Of a stretch of 64,000 nt of DNA, positions 58,901 through 64,000 are shown one piece after another; positions within the stretch are counted from its first letter, which is position 1, and the number at the start of each line of letters is the position of its first letter. The position numbers and the translations under genes are program-made. The stretch lies in assembly GCA_950097015.1 (NCBI GenBank), contig CATNEN010000003.1:8468501-8532500 (forward strand), read 5' to 3'. The notes beneath the pieces were generated by a model. The model was not told where the DNA came from. It was given only the letters and a program-made list of their open reading frames with translations, and did no database searches. The DNA comes from Macrostomum hystrix. Lineage: Eukaryota; Platyhelminthes; Macrostomidae.

Positions 58901-61600
58901 CACTCACCGTCCTCACTGATGGTTTTTGTTAATATTTTTATGGTTAGGTACTCGTTGCTTTCTGTCGTTGGTTTGTCGTGTCCTTGATAATTCTGTCGCT
59001 AATAGTGTTGTTGTTGCATAACCAATAAACTTCGTGGTTGTTATCTTCGTCGTTGATGACTTCGTCGTTGGTATCTTCGTCGTTAGTATCTTCGTCGTTG
59101 GTATCTTCGTCGTTGGTATCTTCGTCGTTAGTATCTTCGTCGTTAATAACTTCGTCGTTGATGACCTTGTCGTTGGTATCTTCGTCGTTGATGACTTCGT
59201 CGTTGGTATCTTCGTCGTTAGTCTCTTCATCGTTGATAATTTCGTCGTTGGTATCTTCGTCGTTGATGACTTCGTCGTTAGTATCTTCGTCGTTAGTATC
59301 TTCGTCGTTAGTATCTTCGTCGTTAATAACTTCGTCGTTGATGACTTCGTCGTTAGTATCTTCGTCGTTGATAATTTCGTCGTTGGTATCTTCGTCGTTG
59401 ATGACTTCGTCGTTGATGACTTCGTCGTTGATGACTTCGTCGTTGGTATCTTCGTCGTTGATAACTTCGTCGTTGATGACTTCGTCGTTGATTCTCAAAG
59501 AATCAGAGCCCAGAATCAGAGTTCCAGTAGCTCTGTAGCTCAAAGATTTTTCCAACGCTTTAAAAAACCAACTGAAATAACAATTGTAGAAAAGTTCGAC
59601 AACTGCACAGTCCTATTCTCGGACATCGTCTCCTTCACTGTACTAGCCGGCCAGTGCTCTCCAATGCAAGTGGTGGAACTGCTCAACTGTCTGTTCTCCC
59701 GATTCGACGCCGCCACGGAAGCCAACTCAGTCTACAAGGTGGAGACGATCGGTGACGCCTACATGGTGGCGGCTGGGGTCCCAGATCCCACTCCTGAGCA
59801 CGCCAGTCGTGTTGCTGAGCAGTCCATGGACATGATGAGCGCCGTGGGTCAGGTCTGCTCACCTGTGCCTCAGTGGCAGCTGCAGGTTAGCCGTACTTTC
59901 ACTGTCTTTCCTTCTATCAGCTACGAGTTCATATTTCTTATTTCTCATTCAACTGATATTTTTTACCTTAACATATTTGATATCTAACCTCACACTGACA
60001 ACTAAAATGGCAGATCCGAGTCGGTCTTCACACGGGTCCCGTCGTGGCCGGCGTTGTTGGCGACAAGATGCCCCGATTCTGCCTGTTTGGCGCCACGGTC
60101 AGCGTGGCCTCCCAGATGGAAGGTCAGGGAGTTCCGGGCCGGATCCATGTCAGTCCAACTTCACACGAGTGAGTAGCTTCATTCCAACTTCACCCGATTC
60201 TTCAGGGAACTGAATCTACCTCCCTTCGTCAGATTCTTCAGGGAACTGAATCTACCTCCCTTCGTCAAATTCTTCAAGGAACTGAATCTACCTGCCTTCA
60301 TCAGATTCTTCAGGGAACTGAATCTACCTCCCTTCGTCAAATTCTTCAAGGAACTGAATCTACCTGCCTTCATCAGATTCTTCAGGGAACTGAATCTACC
60401 TGCCTTCATCAGATTCTTCAGGGAACTGAATCTACCTGCCTTCATCAGATTCTTCAGGGAACTGAATCTACCTGCCTTCATCAGATTCTTCAGGGAACTA
60501 AATCTACCTCCCTTCATCAGATTCTTCAGGGAACTGAATCTACCTCCCTTCATCAGATTCTTCAGAGAACTGAATCTACCTGCCTTCATCAGATTCTTCA
60601 TGGAACTGAATCCACCTCCCTTCATCGGATTCTTCAGGGAACTGAATCTACCTCCCTTCACCCGATTCTTCAGGGAACTGAATCTACCTCCCTTCACCCG
60701 ATTCTTCAGGGAACTGAATCTACCTCCCTTCGTCAAATTCTTCAAGGAACTGAATCTACCTCCCTTCATCAGATTATTCAGGGAACTGAATCTACCTCCT
60801 TCGTCAGATTCTTCATGGAACTGAATCTACCTCCTTCGTCAGATTCTTCAGGGAACTGAATCCAACTCCTTTCATCAGATTCTTCAGGGAACTGAATCTA
60901 CCTCCCTTCATCAGATTATTCAGGGAACTGAATCTACCTCCCTTCATCCGATTCTTCAGGGAACTGAATCTACCTCCCTCCATCAGATTCTTCAGGGAAC
61001 TGAATCTACCTCCCTTCATCAGATTCTTCAGGGAACTGAATCTACCTCCCTTCATCCGATTCTTCAGGGAACTGAATCTACCTCCCTCCATCAGATTCTT
61101 CAGGGAACTGAATCTACCTCCCTTCATCAGATTATTCAGGGAACTGAATCTACCTCCCTTCATCCGATTCTTCAGGGAACTGAATCTACCTCCCTCCATC
61201 AGATTCTTCAGGGAACTGAATCTACCTCCCTTCATCAGATTCTTCAGGGAACTGAATCTACCTGCCTTTATCAGATTCTTCAGGGAACTGAATCCAACTC
61301 CTTTCATCAGATTCTTCAGGGAACTGAATCTACCTCCCTTCATCAGATTCTTCATGGAACTGAATCCAACTCCCTTCATCAGATTTTTCAGGGAACTGAA
61401 TCCAACTCCCTTCATCAGATTCTTCAGGGAACTGAATGTGCCAACTGCCTAATCCCCACAGTGCACTACTGAGCCACGGTTACAAGTTCGAGGGTCGCGG
61501 AGAAGTTCAGATCAAAGGTCGCGGGCTGATGTCCACCTACTTTCTGCTTGGCAGGACCGGGCGAACAGTTGCCACTGAGCCTCTTAAGAAGCGACGTTGA
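55991..61600 (+). CDS. Soluble guanylate cyclase subunit, divergent, eight exons (first exon missing)
   Basis: Makes cGMP from GTP as part of a cytosolic haem-sensor dimer. Exons are 55991-56094, 56165-56348, 56806-56882, 56979-57464, 58013-58333, 59590-59885, 60014-60168 and 61462-61600. All junctions fit in phase, giving about 586 residues, and a first exon of some 27 codons is missing. H-NOX covers the first three exons with LDSLHDYL (proximal haem His), but CYSSR replaces YxSxR. H-NOX-associated domain: [14 protein letters not shown]. Signalling helix: [20 protein letters not shown]. Cyclase: [11 protein letters not shown] and [10 protein letters not shown] keep both metal Asp, and MPRFCLFG keeps the guanine-site Cys. 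The loop reads [11 protein letters not shown] where active subunits have NTASR, so the catalytic Asn and Arg are absent, as in alpha subunits. Helix and cyclase otherwise resemble beta2-type subunits. Confidence 0.92.
56383..56515 (+). mobile_element. SINE family 2 with tRNA-like head, in a guanylate cyclase intron
   Basis: Box A-like TTGGCGCAGTGGTCAGAGC and box B-like GAAGTTCGATTCTC, then core GTGTCCTTGAGGAAGACCCT and GTGTTTCAGTTCC. The core resembles widespread metazoan SINE cores of the CTTGGGCAAGACACTTA type. Confidence 0.75.
57608..57954 (+). mobile_element. Full-length SINE family 1, in a guanylate cyclase intron
   Basis: tRNA-like head (GGTGGCAGAGCAGTTAACGC, CTGAGCTCGATTCC), body and AATAATAATTAGTATTATT tail. 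ACCACTGG flanks it at 57600-57607 and 57955-57962. Confidence 0.88.
58360..58460 (+). mobile_element. SINE family 2 copy, 5'-truncated
   Basis: Box B-like GGGGATTCGATTCCAG, then TTTCCTTTAGCAAGACACTT, then GCATTGCTTCAGTTTAACTA. It starts only 27 bases after the 58333 donor. Confidence 0.7.
58555..58915 (-). mobile_element. SINE family 1 copy in reverse orientation, in a guanylate cyclase intron
   Basis: The minus strand reads GAGTGGCACAGCGGTTTAAC, GAGCTCGATTCCGCGGCGAG and then the shared body. The 3' end (58540-58570) differs from the other copies, ending in GCCCTCTTGCAAGCATTATT. Confidence 0.88.
59034..59495. repeat. 15-bp minisatellite, about 30 copies, ending near the catalytic exon
   Basis: Units TTCGTCGTTGATGAC and TTCGTCGTTGGTATC. 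The array lies in the guanylate cyclase intron about 95 bp before the 59590 acceptor. One frame stays open through the array into the exon, but this is a period artefact. Confidence 0.95.
60175..61437. repeat. 36-bp minisatellite filling a guanylate cyclase intron, about 35 copies
   Basis: Units AGATTCTTCAGGGAACTGAA plus TCTACCTCCCTTCATC occupy nearly the whole intron between 60169 and 61461. The first unit begins TTCCAACTTCACCCGATT. This resembles the exon end just before it (GTCCAACTTCACACGAGT). Confidence 0.96.
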
Positions 61601-61724
61601 GTACGTGACAATGTGCTCGATATTTTATGAGATATTTATCCAGGCTGTATATTTTATGTCCCATTTAATATTAATTATTTTATATATTTTTTTAAAACTT
61701 CATCTTACATTGAACTTTCCCTAT

Positions 61725-62545
61725 ATCTCCATTCATCTCTACTGTCCCTTCATCTCCATTATCCCTTCATCTCTACTGTCCCTTCATCTCTACTGCCCCT
61801 TCATCTCTTCTGTCCCTTCATCTCTACTGTCCCTTCATCTATTCTGTCCCTTCATCTCTACTGTCCCTTCATCTCTACTGTCCCTTCATCTCTACTGTCC
61901 CTTCATCTCTTCTGTCCCTTCATCTCTAATGTCCCTTCATCTCTTCTGTCCCTTCATCTCTACTGTCCCATCATCTCTTCTGTCCCTTCATCTCTACTGT
62001 CCCATTATCTCTTCTGTCCCTTCATCTCCACTATCCCTTCTTCTCTACTGTCCCTTCATCTCCATTATCCCTTCGTCTCTATTGTCCCTTCATTTCTACT
62101 GTCCCTTCATCTCTACCGTCCCTTCATCTCCATTATCCCTTCATCTATACTGTCCCTTCATCTCTACCGTCCCTTCATCTCCATTATCCCTTCATCTATA
62201 CTGTCCCTTCATCTCTACTGTCCCTTCATCTCCATTATCCCTTCATCTCCATTATCCCTTCATCTCCATTATCCTTTCATCTATACTGTCCCTTCATCTC
62301 CATTATCCCTTCATCTCCATTATCCTTTCATCTATACTGTCCCTTCATCTCCATTATCCCTTCATCTCCATTATCCCTTCATCTCTACTGTCCCTTCATC
62401 TCCATTATCCCTTCATCTTCATTATCCCTTCATCTCCATTATCCCTTCATCTCTACTGTCCCTTCATCTCCATTATCCCTTCATCTCCATTATCCCTTCA
62501 TCTATACTGTCCCTTCATCTCTAATGTCCCTTCATCTCTGGTCTC
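61725..62545. repeat. 17-bp pyrimidine-rich minisatellite, about 48 copies
   Basis: Units TTCATCTCTACTGTCCC and TTCATCTCCATTATCCC alternate irregularly, on a strongly C/T-rich plus strand. The array starts 125 bp past the guanylate cyclase stop, so it is probably in or just beyond the 3' UTR. Confidence 0.95.
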
Positions 62546-63026
62546 CTGCACCCGTTTTCACTATCTGACTCTCGTGTATTTTTTTAGTTTTTATCTGCAA
62601 TTTTGCAATGTTGATCGGTCGCTTGGCTATTCGTCTTGCAGCATTGTTTTGCTAGATACATCTTGGGATCGTATATCTTTTTCTTTATTTGGACAATAAC
62701 TTTTGTGTAATTTTTTAAAGAAATTCTTGATTTTTTTAAAAGAGCTACATTTTCGCATATTCGTTACTACGAGTACTAATAGCAAATTTAGTATTTTAAT
62801 TAAAAATTAAAACCAAAATATGCAGAATGTAGAAATCTGTTAAAACAAAAAAAGCAGTTTTACGTCTGTTATATTCAAACAAACTTTTGTGCATAATCAG
62901 TTTCCGTGATTTTTCTAACAATATTTACATGCCCTGTCTATTTTACATGTTGCTGACGAAAAATGTACAATTTATAACTCTGTAATAAGAAAACAGCGAA
63001 AAAAACAAAAAATTGACAAAATTGGA
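62546..63026. other. AT-rich spacer
   Basis: Short AT-rich stretch between two minisatellites. No gene feature is visible. Confidence 0.5.
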
Positions 63027-64000
63027 GGTAGAGAGAACCCATCAATCACTCGGGTTGAGAATCTATCAATCACTCAGGTGGAGAACCCATCAATCACTCA
63101 GGTAGAGAACCCATCAATCACTCAGGTGGAGAACCCATCAATCACTCAGGTAGAGAACCCATCAATCACTCAGGTGGAGAACCCATCAATCACTCAGGTG
63201 GAGAACCCATCAATCACTCAGGTGGAGAACCCATCAATCACTCAGGTGTAGAACCCATCAATCACTCAGGTAGAGAACCCATCAATCAATTAGGTAGGGA
63301 ACCCATCAATCACTCAGGTGGAGAACCCATCAATCACTCAGGTGGAGAACCCATCAATCACTCAGGTGGAGAACCCATCAATCACTCAGGTGTAGAACCC
63401 ATCAATCACTCAGGTAGGGAACCCATCAATCACTCAAGTAGGGAACCCATCAATCACTCAAGTAGGGAACCCATCAATCACTCAGGTAGGGAACCCATCA
63501 ATCAATTAGGTAGGGAACCCATCAATCACTCAGGTGGAGAACCCATCAATCACTCAGGTGGAGAACCCATCAATCACTCAGGTGTAGAACCCATCAATCA
63601 CTCAGGTGTAGAACCCATCAATCACTCAGGTAGGGAACCCATCAATCAATTAGGTAGGGAACCCATCAATCACTCAAGTAGGGAACCCATCAATCAATTA
63701 GGTAGGGAACCCATCAATCACTCAGGTAGGGAACCCATCAATCACTCAGGTAGGGAACCCATCAATCACTCAGGTAGGGAACCCATCAATCACTCAGGTA
63801 GGGAACCCATCAATCACTCAGGTAGGGAACCCATCAATCACTCAGGTAGGGAACCCATCAATCAATTAGGTAGGGAACCCATCAATCACTCAGGTAGGGA
63901 ACCCATCAATCAATTAGGTAGGGAACCCATCAATCAATTAGGTAGGGAACCCATCAATCACTCAGGTGAAGAACCCATCGATCACTCAGGTGAAGAACCC
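63027..64000. repeat. 24-bp minisatellite, about 40 copies, running off the window
   Basis: Units GAACCCATCAATCACTCAGG plus TGGA or TAGG. The rarer CAATTAGG variant appears in spaced copies (63289, 63504, 63644 and on). Confidence 0.96.

Noticed and set aside
59034-59589. Val/Phe-rich frame joined to the catalytic exon
   Set aside because: A 15-bp array artefact. The TTGTAG acceptor at 59589 and phase match with exon 58013-58333 define the true start.
1-64000. CRISPR arrays
   Set aside because: All arrays are head-to-tail repeats without unique spacers, and the gene content is animal.

Overview
The window is invertebrate animal nuclear DNA. Genes are split by GT-AG introns, with exon phases that join correctly. 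The gene families are bilaterian (FAM216, TMEM35, SZRD1, soluble guanylate cyclase H-NOX subunit, MTERF3, fibrinogen-related and C-type lectin proteins), and tRNA-derived SINEs are present. A spiralian (mollusc, annelid or flatworm-like) host is my best guess, but it is not proven by anything here. About a quarter of the 64 kb is tandem minisatellite: some 15 arrays, mostly unrelated in sequence, with units of 15 to 36 bp.

Layout. 1-2917 is a 22-bp array. 3056-5896 (minus) is a complete three-exon glycerol kinase with a C-terminal membrane tail. 7164-8615 (minus) is MTERF3, lacking its first exon. 8690-10487 is a 30-bp array. 12096-12380 (minus) is the last exon of a C2H2 zinc-finger gene, followed by a foldback MITE at 12981-13408. 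15370-18219 (minus) is a five-exon FAM216-like gene whose second intron holds a 25-bp array. 19522-20266 (minus) is a probable small four-exon gene.

21.5-36.3 kb holds a cluster of secreted recognition-type genes built from PAN/apple, C-type lectin and fibrinogen-related domains. It has three intact intronless lectin genes, one PAN-fibrinogen gene and two decayed lectin fragments. A two-exon gene of unknown function lies at its edge, and a LINE 3' end and a GC-rich SINE with an 18-bp target duplication lie inside it. 31.4-32.7 kb carries three adjoining minisatellites and 38.4-41.8 kb a 3.4-kb 21-bp array.

42755-43255 (minus) is a small single-pass membrane protein. 48466-48933 (plus) is a TMEM35B-like four-helix protein. 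50807-52450 (plus) is an SZRD1-like SUZ-domain gene. 55991-61600 (plus) encodes a divergent soluble guanylate cyclase subunit in eight recovered exons. Its introns are filled with SINEs and minisatellites.

The genes do not form an operon or an obvious pathway. The only functional grouping is the lectin/fibrinogen cluster. The most notable biology is the guanylate cyclase subunit, which keeps its haem-ligand histidine and metal aspartates but lacks the catalytic Asn/Arg pair, so it probably needs a partner. The second is the shared behaviour of the large arrays, three of which contain internal duplications of roughly 0.8-1 kb.
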